A stretch of DNA of 64,000 bases from Burkholderia pyrrocinia (GCF_022809715.1 NZ_CP094460.1:496001-560000), one strand, 5' to 3'; positions 51,865 through 61,190 are shown, counted from the stretch's first letter. The notes: generated from the letters alone by a model not told the origin. Numbers and translations are program-made.

Positions 51865-51891
51865 AAAAGCCGGCCTTCGGGCCGGTTTTTT
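51865..51891 (+). terminator. Intrinsic terminator of the major porin gene
   Basis: CCGGCC (51870-51875), a UUCG tetraloop (51876-51879) and GGCCGG (51880-51885) are followed by six T. Upstream A run (51865-51868) can pair with the U tract. This is a strong Rho-independent terminator. Confidence 0.95.
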
Positions 51892-52019
51892 ATTGGGTGC
51901 GCGCTTTGCGGATCTTCCGGGTTCCGTCACCAGCCGGCATCGACCGGAAGCGCGCGGCTCACGCGGTGCCTGGCGTGCAGACCAGCGGTGTTCGGCCGGT
52001 GCCAACGCCATCCTGCCGG

Positions 52020-53510
52020 TCACTTCGCCGCATCATCCATCCAGCTTCCCGCCAGCGCCTGAAACAGCGCCGCCGTATCGGCAAGCCGATCGGCCTGCGC
52101 GCGAGTGCGGTCGAGCGCCGTCTGCAGCGTCTGCCGCTGCGCGTCGAGCAGGTCGAACGTGCTGATCCCGCCCGCCGCGTAACGGTCGCCGGCAATCGCG
52201 TTGCGTGCCGCCGCTTCCTGCGCGGCCGTGTCCCGCGCCTGCAGCTCGGTCGCATCGTGCTCGACCGCGCGCATCGCGTCGGCTACCTGCTGAAGCGCCT
52301 GCAGCACGGTTTCCCGATAGCTCGCGAACGCGGCGTCGTACGCCGCTTCGGCCGCGCGTTTCTTCGCGCGCAGCTCGCCGCCGTGAAAGAGCGGTTGCGC
52401 AAGACCAAGGCCGACGTTCCACACATTCAACCCGCTCACGATATCCGCGATGCGCGTGCGCTCCGAGCCGATCCCCGCCGAAATCGAAAAACGCGGATAC
52501 AGGTTCGCGGTGGCCACGCCGACGTTCGCGCTCGCCTGGTGCAGCATGGCTTCCGCCGCACGGATGTCGGGCCGTTCGCGCGCGAGCGTCGACGGCAGCG
52601 TGACGGGCAGCGTGCGCGGCAGCACGAGTGCATCGAGCGCGAGGTCGGGCAGCATGACGCTGGACGGCGGCGCGCCGAGCAGGATCGCGAGCCGGTGGCC
52701 GGCTTGCGCGAGGCGGGCCGCGAGCGGCGGCAGCGATGCCTGCGTTTGCGCGAGCAGCGCGCGTTGCGCATGCACGTCGGCCCGCGACACGCCGCCCGCC
52801 GCGAAGCGCGCTTCGACGATGCGCAACTGCCGCGCCTGCGCGTCGACCAGTTGCTGCGTGAGCGCGACCTGCTGCGCGAGCGACGCGCGCAGGATCGCGG
52901 TGGCGACGACGTTGCCCGCGAGCGTCAAGCGTGCGGCGTCGAGCGTGTACGCCTGATAGTCGACCTGCGCGCGCAGCGCTTCGAGCGCACGCCGGTTGCC
53001 GCCGAACACGTCGAGCACGTACGACACGCTGACCGACGCGTCGTACAGCGTGAACGGCCCCGGATTCGGCACGTTGCCCGGCAGCCCGAACGCGGCGATG
53101 TCGACCTTCTCGCGCGTGGCGGACAGGTTCGCGTCGACACGCGGCAGCATCGTCGCGCCGGCTTCGGCCGCATGGTTCTGCCGCGCTTCGTCGAGCCGCG
53201 CACGGGCCTCGGCGAGCGTCGGGCTGTTTTGCCACGCGGTGTCGACGAGCCGATTCAGCGGTTCCGAACCGAACTGCGTCCACCAGCGTTGCGGCGTGTG
53301 CGCGGCCGATGCGAACGTCTGCGCGCCGCCGGCCGGGCCACTGGCGGCCGCCGTCGTGACGGGCGGCTCGTCGCGCGTGTACTGCTGCGTGGCCGGTGCG
53401 TCCGGCATGCGGAAATCCGGCCCGACCGCGCAACCGGCGACGAGCAGCGCAGCGGCGGCCAGCGTAAAGCCGCGGGCAGCGAGGGAGGCGCGATGCGAAG
53501 CCGGTTTCAT
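52020..53510 (-). CDS. Efflux outer-membrane factor, NodT/TolC family lipoprotein
   Basis: A 496-residue outer-membrane channel. A lipoprotein signal ends LLVAGCAVGP (Cys about 28), followed by two OEP repeats typical of TolC/OprM-type trimeric channels (WWTQFGSEPLNRLVDTAW is the usual N-terminal motif). It ends the tetR-hlyD-ATPase-permease unit and starts 11 bases after the permease stop, so it is the outer-membrane partner of that exporter. Confidence 0.93.
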   Translation of the reverse strand: MKPASHRASLAARGFTLAAAALLVAGCAVGPDFRMPDAPATQQYTRDEPPVTTAAASGPAGGAQTFASAAHTPQRWWTQFGSEPLNRLVDTAWQNSPTLAEARARLDEARQNHAAEAGATMLPRVDANLSATREKVDIAAFGLPGNVPNPGPFTLYDASVSVSYVLDVFGGNRRALEALRAQVDYQAYTLDAARLTLAGNVVATAILRASLAQQVALTQQLVDAQARQLRIVEARFAAGGVSRADVHAQRALLAQTQASLPPLAARLAQAGHRLAILLGAPPSSVMLPDLALDALVLPRTLPVTLPSTLARERPDIRAAEAMLHQASANVGVATANLYPRFSISAGIGSERTRIADIVSGLNVWNVGLGLAQPLFHGGELRAKKRAAEAAYDAAFASYRETVLQALQQVADAMRAVEHDATELQARDTAAQEAAARNAIAGDRYAAGGISTFDLLDAQRQTLQTALDRTRAQADRLADTAALFQALAGSWMDDAAK

Positions 53511-53520
53511 CGTGCGGCAC

Positions 53521-54675
53521 CTAATCGAGCGTGCGCCGGTAGAAGCGCAGCGCGATGCTCATCACGACGACGGTGAACAGCGCGACCGGCCACACGGACG
53601 GCCACAGGTCGGCCCAGCCGTTGCCCTTCAGCAGGATGCCGCGCACAAGGCGGTTGAAGTAGGTGAGCGGCAGCAGGTTGCCGATGAACTGCGCCCACTT
53701 CGGCATCCCGGCGAACGGGAACATGAAACCGGACAGCAGGATGTTCGGCAGGAAATAGAACACGGCGAGCTGCATCGCCTGCAACTGGTTCTGCGCGAGC
53801 GATGAAAGCGTGATGCCGACCGTCAGGTTCGCGGCGATGAACAGCAGCGCGGACAGGTAGATCGCGAACACGCCGCCGACGAATGGCACGACGAACACGA
53901 ATCGCGCCGCGACGAGGATGATCGACACCTGGATCAGCCCGATGAACACATAAGGGACGATCTTGCCCGTCATCACCTCGAGCGGCCGCACGGGCGTCGC
54001 GAGCAGGTTCTCCATCGTGCCGCGCTCGCGTTCGCGCGTGATCGCGAGGCCCGTCATCATCACCATCGTCATCGTCAGGATCACGCCCATCAGGCCCGGC
54101 ACGACGTTGTACTGCGTGATGCCTTCCGGGTTGTACAGCCGGTGCAGTACGACGTCGAACGCGGCCGGGCGGCCGTTCAGGTGCGCGAGCGGCCCCGTCA
54201 GGTCCTTGTTCGCGACGGGCTGCACGAGGCCCGGCAGCGCGCCGATCGCCGACGCGGTTGCGACGGGGTCGGTCGCGTCCGCCTCGACGAGCAGCGACGG
54301 ACGCTCGCCGCGCAGCAGCCGCCGCGAGAAATCCGCCGGCACGCTCAGCACGAACTGCACGTCGCCGCGGGCGAGCGCATGCCGGCCGGCCGCTTCGTCC
54401 GGCAGCGTCTCGACGATGTCGAAGTACGCGGAATTGCGCATCGCGGCGATGAAGCTGCGCGCGAACGGGCTCGAATCGGCGACGATCACCGCGGTCGGCA
54501 GGTGCTTCGGATCGGTGTTGATCGCGAATCCGAACAGCGCGAGCTGGATGATCGGCACGCCGACGATCATCGCGAACGTCACGCGGTCGCGGCGCAACTG
54601 CAGGAATTCCTTCAGCACGATGCTCCACCAGCGCGCGACCGAGAACGATTCGCGCAGGCCCGCCCACGCGTTCAT
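53521..54675 (-). CDS. ABC-2 type exporter permease (YbhS/YhhJ-like)
   Basis: A 384-residue permease with one N-terminal helix (about 32-52), a large periplasmic domain (about 55-180) and five C-terminal helices. The loop GLAITRERERGTMENLLATPVRPLEVMTGK and the late helix FYFLPNILLSGFMFPF are diagnostic of the ABC-2 YbhS/YhhJ group that works with a HlyD-type adaptor. Its ATG overlaps the ATPase stop. Only one permease gene is present, so it presumably forms a homodimer. Confidence 0.93.
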   Translation of the reverse strand: MNAWAGLRESFSVARWWSIVLKEFLQLRRDRVTFAMIVGVPIIQLALFGFAINTDPKHLPTAVIVADSSPFARSFIAAMRNSAYFDIVETLPDEAAGRHALARGDVQFVLSVPADFSRRLLRGERPSLLVEADATDPVATASAIGALPGLVQPVANKDLTGPLAHLNGRPAAFDVVLHRLYNPEGITQYNVVPGLMGVILTMTMVMMTGLAITRERERGTMENLLATPVRPLEVMTGKIVPYVFIGLIQVSIILVAARFVFVVPFVGGVFAIYLSALLFIAANLTVGITLSSLAQNQLQAMQLAVFYFLPNILLSGFMFPFAGMPKWAQFIGNLLPLTYFNRLVRGILLKGNGWADLWPSVWPVALFTVVVMSIALRFYRRTLD

Positions 54676-55622
54676 GACGATGCTCCGCCGGGCGGCCCGG
54701 ATGCGCGGCCCATCATGTAGATGAAGACGTCCTCGAGCCCGGTGTCGATCGGTGCGACCTGCAGCGACGCATCGTCGCTCGCGACCCTCGCGAGCGTCGC
54801 GTCGAGCGCGGCGCGATCGCGGCCGCTCACGTGCAGCGCGGAACCGAACACGACGGTTTGATCGACACCCGGCATCGTGCGCAGCCGCGCGGACAGTTCG
54901 GTCAGGTGCTCGCCGGTGATCGTGCGGGTCGACAGGTGCTGCGACGCGACGATCTCCGCCGACGTGCCTTGCGCAAGCAGTTCGCCGGACGCGATATACG
55001 CGAGCTTGTGGCAGCGCTCGGCTTCGTCCATGTAGTGCGTGCTGACGAGCACTGAAATCCCTTGCGCGGCCAGCCGGTGCAGTTCCTCCCAGAAGTCGCG
55101 GCGCGCGGCCGGATCGACGCCGGCGGTCGGTTCGTCGAGCAGCAGCAGTTCGGGCTCGTGCAGCATGCACGCCGCCAGCGCGAGGCGCTGTTTCCAGCCG
55201 CCCGACAGCGCGCCCGTGAGCTGGTCCGCGCGGCCCGCGAGGCCGAGCCCGTCGAGCGCGCGCGCGACGGCCGCCTTGCGGTCGGGCATCCCGTACACGC
55301 GCGCGACGAAATCGAGATTCTCGCGGATCGACAGGTCTTCCCAATACGAGAAGCGCTGCGTCATGTAGCCGACGTGCCGCTTGATCTGCGCGCTGTCGCG
55401 CACGATGTCGTAGCCGAGGCAGGTGCCGCTGCCCGAGTCGGGCGTGAGCAGGCCGCACATCATCCGGATCGAAGTCGTCTTGCCGCTGCCGTTCGGCCCG
55501 AGAAAGCCGAAGATCTCGCCGCGCGCGACGCGCAGCGAGACGTCCTTCACGACGTGCTTGTCGCCGAAGCGCTTGTTCAGGCGATCGACGTCGATCGCGT
55601 ACGGAGCGGCCGGCGCGTTCAT
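54672..55622 (-). CDS. ABC exporter ATPase (YbhF-like)
   Basis: A 316-residue ATPase with Walker A GPNGSGKTT, Q-loop GYMTQRFSYWEDLSIREN, signature LSGGWKQR, Walker B LLLLDEPTAGVDP and VSTHYMDEAERC. E. coli YbhF is a fused double ATPase; this one has a single domain. Start overlaps the HlyD stop (ATGA) and its own end overlaps the permease start, giving coupled translation. Confidence 0.93.
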   Translation of the reverse strand: MNAPAAPYAIDVDRLNKRFGDKHVVKDVSLRVARGEIFGFLGPNGSGKTTSIRMMCGLLTPDSGSGTCLGYDIVRDSAQIKRHVGYMTQRFSYWEDLSIRENLDFVARVYGMPDRKAAVARALDGLGLAGRADQLTGALSGGWKQRLALAACMLHEPELLLLDEPTAGVDPAARRDFWEELHRLAAQGISVLVSTHYMDEAERCHKLAYIASGELLAQGTSAEIVASQHLSTRTITGEHLTELSARLRTMPGVDQTVVFGSALHVSGRDRAALDATLARVASDDASLQVAPIDTGLEDVFIYMMGRASGPPGGASS

Positions 55623-56581
55623 TGCACCCTCACGGCGACGGGCTGGCCCGGATGCAGCTTCGGTGCGTCGGCGACGGCGGGGCGCGCCTCGATCATGAAC
55701 ACGAGCTTGGTCCGGCTCTCGTTGCTGTAGATCACGGGCGGCGTGTATTCGGCCTCGCTCGACACGTAGGTGATGCGCGCAGGCACGTCGGCCGCGCAGC
55801 CGTCGCAGTGGATCGCGACCGCGTGCCCCGGCGCGAGCGATGCGATGGCGGCTTCCGGCACGAAGAAGCGCACCTTCAGGTTTTGCGGCGGCAGCATCTG
55901 CACGACCGGATTGCCGGCCTGCACCCATTCGCCGACGCGGTACAGCGTGTCGTACACGCGTCCGGCGGCGGGTGCGGCGACGCGCTTCTGGTCGAGCTTC
56001 CATTGCGCTTCGGCTACTGCGGCCTGCGCGGCGTCGACCTGGGCGGCCTGCGCGGCGACTTGCTGCGCGCGGCCCGGCAGGCGCGCGACGTCGACCTGCT
56101 TCTGCAGTTCGTGCATCTGCGCGGCGGTGGTTTGCGCGGACGTGCGCGAATCGTCGAGCTGCTGCTTCGACAGGCCGCCGGCCGCGTACTGGCGTTCGTC
56201 GCGCGCGAGTTGCGCGGCGGCCCGTGCGGCCTGCGCGGTGGCCTGCACGAGCTGCGCCTGCGTGACGGCGACTTCCGGCGGACGCTTGCCGGTCTGCAGG
56301 TCGGCGAGCTGCGCACGCGCCGCGGCGAGCTGATGCTGTGCCTGCAGCAGCGCGGCCGTTTCGTTCGCGGCTTCGAGCGAGAACGCGGGCGTGCCGGCGG
56401 CGACGGCCTGGCCGCGTGCGACCGACAACTGCGTCAGCGTGCCCGATTGCGACGACGACAGGTACACGAATTCGCCTTCGACATAACCCTGGTAGGTCGC
56501 GCCATTGTCCGTCGACCGTCCGCAACCGGCGAGCAGCGCGACGGTGGCGAGCGCGAGCGGCAGCGCGCGGGCCGCGTTCAC
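55619..56581 (-). CDS. HlyD-family periplasmic adaptor lipoprotein (YbhG-like)
   Basis: A 320-residue membrane-fusion protein. The N-terminal LALATVALLAGCG is a lipobox signal (Cys about 20). A barrel-sandwich hybrid with a long coiled-coil hairpin (about residues 70-180, rich in Ala/Gln/Leu heptads) follows, and a beta-barrel domain ends the protein. The GTG start at 56581 overlaps the tetR stop (GTGA), which decides it; longer frames read into tetR. Confidence 0.9.
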   Translation of the reverse strand: MNAARALPLALATVALLAGCGRSTDNGATYQGYVEGEFVYLSSSQSGTLTQLSVARGQAVAAGTPAFSLEAANETAALLQAQHQLAAARAQLADLQTGKRPPEVAVTQAQLVQATAQAARAAAQLARDERQYAAGGLSKQQLDDSRTSAQTTAAQMHELQKQVDVARLPGRAQQVAAQAAQVDAAQAAVAEAQWKLDQKRVAAPAAGRVYDTLYRVGEWVQAGNPVVQMLPPQNLKVRFFVPEAAIASLAPGHAVAIHCDGCAADVPARITYVSSEAEYTPPVIYSNESRTKLVFMIEARPAVADAPKLHPGQPVAVRVQ

Positions 56582-57276
56582 GACGGCCTCCGCGGCGAGC
56601 GCGTCCGCGCACGCGGTGCGGCGGCCGGCGGCCGCAGGCCGGAACCGAGCAGCGCGCGGACGTGCCGGTGCAGCACGTCGCGATCGATCGGCGGCAGGCC
56701 GCGTGCGCTTTGCCACAGCTTCGCGGTCGCGAGCGGCAGCATCACGAGCGCGATGATCGAATGGAACAGGAACGCGGGTTCCAGCGCGGGGTTCAGCGTG
56801 CCGGCCTGCTGCGCGGCGCGGATGCGTTCGGCGAAACGCCCGACATGCTCGAGCGGAATGCGCCGGACCATCCGCTCGCGCAGCAGCCCGCCTTCATGGA
56901 CGATCTCGCGCAGCCAGATCGACGGCAGCCACGGCATGCGATGCGTGACGTCGAAGAAGCGGTCGACGAGTTCGGCGACGAGCGCGAACGGATCGTTCTC
57001 GATCTGCGGCTCGGTCGGCCGCCACACGAACGCGATGACCTGCGCGAGCCGTTCCTCGACGATCGCGTCGAGCAACTGCTCGCGGTTCGTGAAGTAGTAG
57101 TGGACCATAGCGGACGTGACGCCGGCGGCGGCGGCGATCTGCGCGACCGTCGTCGCGGCGATGCCGTGCTCGGCGAACAACTGCATCGCGACGTCGAGCA
57201 TGTGGTCGCGCAGGTCGAAATCGTCCACCGACGGGCGGCGCCCGCGCGGCCTGGCGACAGTGGATTTCGCGTTCAT
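56578..57276 (-). CDS. TetR-family regulator, first gene of the efflux operon (CecR-like)
   Basis: A 232-residue repressor. The HTH is TTVAQIAAAAGVTSAMVHYYFTNREQL, and the C-terminal part resembles the CecR/YbiH ligand domain. It is first in a five-gene unit with its own targets (hlyD, ATPase, permease, outer-membrane factor), all linked by overlapping starts and stops, so autoregulation is expected. The C terminus is Arg/Pro/Ala-rich. In E. coli cecR-ybhGFSR has the same theme. Confidence 0.93.
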   Translation of the reverse strand: MNAKSTVARPRGRRPSVDDFDLRDHMLDVAMQLFAEHGIAATTVAQIAAAAGVTSAMVHYYFTNREQLLDAIVEERLAQVIAFVWRPTEPQIENDPFALVAELVDRFFDVTHRMPWLPSIWLREIVHEGGLLRERMVRRIPLEHVGRFAERIRAAQQAGTLNPALEPAFLFHSIIALVMLPLATAKLWQSARGLPPIDRDVLHRHVRALLGSGLRPPAAAPRARTRSPRRPS

Positions 57277-57288
57277 GCAGACGACGCT

Positions 57289-57308
57289 AATTGATGAGTT
57301 AGTTAATT
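57289..57308. promoter_or_regulatory. Possible TetR operator upstream of the efflux operon
   Basis: An A/T-rich 20-base segment begins AATTGATGAG and ends TTAGTTAATT, with partial dyad symmetry (6 of 10 positions). It stands out sharply from GC-rich surroundings and lies 13 bases upstream of the tetR start. Confidence 0.35.
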
Positions 57309-57419
57309 TCAAGGAAGGGTTTTCGCCGGCGTTGATCGAGATCAGACGCGCGTCGAATGGCGGCGCGGACGAGCGGGAAAGCAGCGCGTGCGGCCGAAGG
57401 CCGTGTGCCGGCGGTGGAG

Positions 57420-57560
57420 TGTAGGGAGCGGCTAATGGGGAAATGGCGGGGGGAAACAGCGGAGGGGAAGCAGCGACAAGCAGCGGAGAAGGCAGAGAAA
57501 CTGCACGGAACCGGAAGGAAAACCGGTCGCGAAACGGAGGCACGGACCGCAACGGCACGC
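57420..57560 (-). other. C/U-rich, G-poor minus-strand tract between the cupin gene and tetR
   Basis: The plus strand is almost continuously purine here (GGGGAAATGGCGGGGGGAAA and similar), so the minus-strand transcript leaving the cupin gene is pyrimidine-rich with C above G. This is the composition of Rho-utilisation sites. It may terminate cupin transcripts before tetR. No gene is seen. Confidence 0.4.
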
Positions 57561-57575
57561 GCCCCCGAAACGTCG

Positions 57576-57995
57576 TCACTGATCGATCGGCGACTTCAGC
57601 GGCTCGTGTTCGCCGGTCAGACCGAACACGACGAGCTGCGCGGGCTCGGTCGCACTCGCGTTGCGCGACACCTGGTGACGCGAGCCGGGCGCCTCGTACC
57701 AGCCTTCGCCGGCTCGGTAGCGATGCAGCGGGCCGCCGTTCACCTGCGACAGCACTTCGCCTTTCGACACGACCGCGAACACCGAGCCGAGGTGCCGGTG
57801 CGCGTCGGAAGCCTGGCCGGGCGCATAGTCGACGGTCGCGACGACGACGAGCTTGCCCGGCGCTTCGGGCACGACCTGCCGCATGATCGCGTGCACGTTG
57901 TCGCCGGCGTCGTGTGCATGGGCGGCGGCCGGCAACGCGGCGCCGAGCGCGAGTCCCGCGCACAGGGCGGCTCGCTGGAGCGTGGAGCGGATCAT
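57576..57995 (-). CDS. Periplasmic cupin-domain protein
   Basis: A 139-residue small cupin with a signal peptide ending AAHAH (about 28). The barrel has a DAHRHLGSVFAVVSKGEVLSQ metal-site pattern and a second part ending GEGWYEAPGSRHQVSRN. Function cannot be deduced; periplasmic cupins of this size are often induced next to AhpD-like proteins, as here (the neighbour starts ten bases upstream on the same strand). Confidence 0.87.
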   Translation of the reverse strand: MIRSTLQRAALCAGLALGAALPAAAHAHDAGDNVHAIMRQVVPEAPGKLVVVATVDYAPGQASDAHRHLGSVFAVVSKGEVLSQVNGGPLHRYRAGEGWYEAPGSRHQVSRNASATEPAQLVVFGLTGEHEPLKSPIDQ

Positions 57996-58005
57996 CGTCG
58001 TCTCC

Positions 58006-58443
58006 TTACTCGGGCATCTTGCGGAACGCGATCGCGAAGCGGTTCCACGTGTTGATGGTCGCGATCAGCATCGACAGGTCGAACAGCTCCTCGTCGCTGA
58101 AGTGCGGCTTCACGGCTTCCCAGACGGCGTCGGGTACGTGATTGCTGGCCACCAGCGTCAGCGCCTCGGTCCATTCCAGCGCCGCGCGCTCGCGCTCGGT
58201 GAAGAACGGCGTTTCGCGCCACACGACGACGGTCGCGAGACGGCGGTCGGTTTCGCCGCCCTTGCGCGCGTCGCTGGTGTGCATGTCGACGCAGAACGCG
58301 CAGCCGTTGATCTGCGACGCGCGCAGGCGGACGAGTTCGGCGAGCGGCTTCTCGATCGTGCTTTTCGCGATGAAGTCCTCGGCGTTGCGCATCACCTTGA
58401 TCGCATTCGGGCTGGCGGTATAGAAGTTCAGGCGCGGTTGCAT
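58006..58443 (-). CDS. AhpD-like carboxymuconolactone decarboxylase-family protein
   Basis: A 145-residue alkylhydroperoxidase D-like protein. The redox motif is Cys48-x-x-Cys51 followed by His55 (NGCAFCVDMH), which in AhpD relays electrons to a peroxidase. The cupin gene follows after ten bases, so the two probably form an operon responding to peroxide or an electrophile. The start ATG at 58443 has AGGACC eight bases upstream. Confidence 0.9.
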   Translation of the reverse strand: MQPRLNFYTASPNAIKVMRNAEDFIAKSTIEKPLAELVRLRASQINGCAFCVDMHTSDARKGGETDRRLATVVVWRETPFFTERERAALEWTEALTLVASNHVPDAVWEAVKPHFSDEELFDLSMLIATINTWNRFAIAFRKMPE

Positions 58444-58537
58444 GGCAGGTCCTTTTTCGGTTGGTGCGCACGGTGGCGCGACAGGACCCACTTTAAGACC
58501 CGGATTGGCCTGCTTGAATAGCCAATTCTATGGAAAT

Positions 58538-60022
58538 TCAGGTAACCAGTGCCGGGACACCGAAACTGCCCGAACCCAGCAGCCCGGCCAGCTTCGCGAG
58601 CGCCGCATCGATGCGCAGCGCGTCGATCCCGCCATAGCCGAACAGCAGCCCCGCGCGGACCGGCACGCCGACATGGAACGCCGAGATCCCGTACAGGCCG
58701 ATGTCCTTCTCGCGCGCCGCGCGGACCAGCGCCGCTTCGTCGAGCCCCGGCTTCAGGTGCGCGGCGAGGTGGATGCCGGCGGTCGGCACGATCGCGTCGA
58801 ACCACGGCGCCAGTTCGCCGCGCAGATGCGCGATCAGCATCTTGCGGCGCGCATCGTAATGTTTCTGCACGCGCTTCAGGTGCCGCGCGAAATCGCCTTC
58901 GAGCATGAAGCGCGCGAGCGCCGCCTGCGTCAGCGTGCAGGTGTGCCAGTCGACGATCTGCTTCGCCTTGGCGAGCGCGCCGCGCAGCGCACGCGGCGGA
59001 ATCGCGTAGCCGATCCGCAGTTCGGGAAAAATCGTCTTCGAGAACGTGCCGACGTACGCGACGAGGCCCGTGCGATCGAGGCTCTTCAGCGATTCCACGG
59101 GCCGGCCTTCGAAGCGGAACTCGCCGTCGTAGTCGTCCTCGATGATCACCGCGCGGCGGCGCTGCGCCCATTCGAGCAGCGCGATGCGCCGCTCCAGCGT
59201 CATCGGCATCCCGAGCGGGAACTGGTGCGATGGCGTCACGTAGACGAGGCGCGCTTCGTCGGGCAGCCGTTCCGTGACGAGGCCGTGCGCATCGACCGGC
59301 ACGCCGATCACCGTCGCGCCGAGCGACGCGAACGCGGCGCGTGCCGGCGGATAGCCCGGGTCCTCGACCGCGACCACGTCGCCGGGCCGCACGACGACGC
59401 GCGCGAGCAGGTCGAGCGCCTGCTGTGCGCCTTGCGTGACGAGCACGTCGTCCCAGCTGCACGTGACCGCGCGGCTGAACGCGACGTAGCGCGCGATCGC
59501 GCCGCGCAGCTGCGGATCGCCGGCCGGGTCGTGGTACTGGCCGGGGCCGCGCGCCTGCTGGCGTAGTGCATGGTGTAGGCAGCGTCGCCACGCGTCGAAC
59601 GGGAACAGCGTCTTGTCGGTCACGCCGCCGCGGAAGTCGAAGCCGGGCGAATCCTGCGGCGCGGGCATCGCGAGCGCGTCGGGCAGGTCGTTCCACAGCG
59701 CGCGTGCGTCGACCGCGTCGATGCGCGGCGTGGCCTCGACGAGCGACGGCGCCGACATGGCCGCGGCGTGCGGCACGCGCGCGAGGCCGTCGGCGACGAA
59801 CGTGCCGTCGCCGGCACGCGTATTCAGGTAGCCCTCGGCGACGAGACGCTCGAACGCGTCGAGCGTCGTCTTGCGCGATACGCCGAGCTGCTTCGCGAGA
59901 TCGCGCGTCGACGGCAGCCGTGCGCCGCCTTCGAGACGCCCGTCGACGATCGCGGTGCGCAGTTGCCGGAAGATTTGCCCCGTCAGGTCGTGGCGGCCTT
60001 CGATGCGGATCGCGATGTCCAT
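58538..60022 (-). CDS. MocR/PdxR-type transcriptional regulator, second copy
   Basis: A 494-residue GntR-aminotransferase fusion. The N-terminal winged helix (STRDLAKQLGVSRKTTLDAFERLV) is followed by the fold-type I domain with PLP-lysine 329 (GTFSKTIFPELRIGY) and IIEDDYDGEF. It lies upstream, on the same strand, of the AhpD-like/cupin pair. TGGTTACC (60028) and TGGTGTACC (60061) occur 33 bases apart in its upstream region, similar in spacing to known MocR (GabR) direct repeats. Ligand unknown. Confidence 0.92.
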   Translation of the reverse strand: MDIAIRIEGRHDLTGQIFRQLRTAIVDGRLEGGARLPSTRDLAKQLGVSRKTTLDAFERLVAEGYLNTRAGDGTFVADGLARVPHAAAMSAPSLVEATPRIDAVDARALWNDLPDALAMPAPQDSPGFDFRGGVTDKTLFPFDAWRRCLHHALRQQARGPGQYHDPAGDPQLRGAIARYVAFSRAVTCSWDDVLVTQGAQQALDLLARVVVRPGDVVAVEDPGYPPARAAFASLGATVIGVPVDAHGLVTERLPDEARLVYVTPSHQFPLGMPMTLERRIALLEWAQRRRAVIIEDDYDGEFRFEGRPVESLKSLDRTGLVAYVGTFSKTIFPELRIGYAIPPRALRGALAKAKQIVDWHTCTLTQAALARFMLEGDFARHLKRVQKHYDARRKMLIAHLRGELAPWFDAIVPTAGIHLAAHLKPGLDEAALVRAAREKDIGLYGISAFHVGVPVRAGLLFGYGGIDALRIDAALAKLAGLLGSGSFGVPALVT

Positions 60023-60237
60023 CGCAGTGGTTACCTCGATTGATGCTGTTTTGCCAGAAATGGTGTACCGCCAGTATGCCGCCGGCGCGCGGATTCGGGT
60101 TGGCGGGATGTTGCGTACGACACCCGTTCGCCCATCCGCCGCATCGAACGCCGTCCGATTGGACCGCCGCCCGCCGCTGCCTTACGATCCACGGGAGCCA
60201 CGACAATCCCAGACCCACCCCGAACCGGAGCGACCCC

Positions 60238-61155
60238 ATGCTGTCCGAAGACGAACTTGCGCTGCTCGACGCGATCCGCGCGACCGGCAGCCTGTCGCGC
60301 GCCGCCGCGCGGCTCGGCAAGGCGCCGTCGACCGTGTCGCACGCCGCGCGCCAGCTCGAAACGCGTTTCGACGCGCTGCTGTTCGACCGGCGCGGCTACC
60401 GCCTGCAGCTCACGCCGGCCGGACAACTGCTGGCCGACGAGGCGGCGCGGCTGGCGCTGGACGTCGCGCGGCTGACCCAGCGCGTGCGGCAGGTCGCGAG
60501 CGGCTGGGAGGACCGGCTGTGGATCGTCAGCGACGAGGTGCTGGAGTTCGACACGCTGCTGCCGGTCGTCCGCGCGTTCGACGCGCTCGATTCGGGCGTG
60601 TCGCTGCGCTTCACGCACGAGGTGCTCGGCGGCACCTGGGAAGCGCTGCGCGACGGTCGCGCGGATCTGGTCGTCGGCGCGACCAACGAGCCGCCGGCGA
60701 TCCCCGGCTTCAAATGGTTCGAGCTGGGTGCGATGGAATGGGTATTCGCGGTGTCGCCGCGCCATCCGCTTGCATCCGCGAGCGACGCGCTGACGCGCGA
60801 CGCGATCGGCGCGCATCGTGCGGTCGTCGTCGCCGACTCGTCGCGGCGCGCGGCCGGCCGCGCGTATGGCCTGCTTGGCGGACAGGCCGTGCTCGCGGTG
60901 CCGTCGATGCGCGCGAAGATCCTCGCGCAGCGCGACGCGCTCGGCGTCGGCTGGGTGCCACGCCGGCGCGTGGCGTCGCTGCTCGCGCGCGGCGAACTCG
61001 TCGAGAAACAGACGGCCAACCCGCGCGAACCGAACGTGCTGTATGTCGCGTGGCACGGCGATCGCGACGGCCGCGCGCTGCAATGGTGGCTGGAGCAATT
61101 GCGCGAACCCAGACTCGCGCAGCGCCTGCTCGACGGGATCGACGTGACTGGCTGA
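60238..61155 (+). CDS. LysR-family transcriptional regulator
   Basis: A 305-residue LysR regulator (HTH AIRATGSLSRAAARLGKAPSTVSHAARQLE; effector domain with WVPRRRVASLL). It is divergent from the second MocR gene and 139 bases upstream of an SDR gene on the same strand. The region between it and the SDR contains overlapping palindromes. It is probably the regulator of the SDR, but target and ligand are not proven. ATG 60238 puts the HTH at the terminus. Confidence 0.9.
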   Translation: MLSEDELALLDAIRATGSLSRAAARLGKAPSTVSHAARQLETRFDALLFDRRGYRLQLTPAGQLLADEAARLALDVARLTQRVRQVASGWEDRLWIVSDEVLEFDTLLPVVRAFDALDSGVSLRFTHEVLGGTWEALRDGRADLVVGATNEPPAIPGFKWFELGAMEWVFAVSPRHPLASASDALTRDAIGAHRAVVVADSSRRAAGRAYGLLGGQAVLAVPSMRAKILAQRDALGVGWVPRRRVASLLARGELVEKQTANPREPNVLYVAWHGDRDGRALQWWLEQLREPRLAQRLLDGIDVTG

Positions 61156-61190
61156 GCATGGAAAAGGGGGCGAATTGCCCGCTCAAACAC

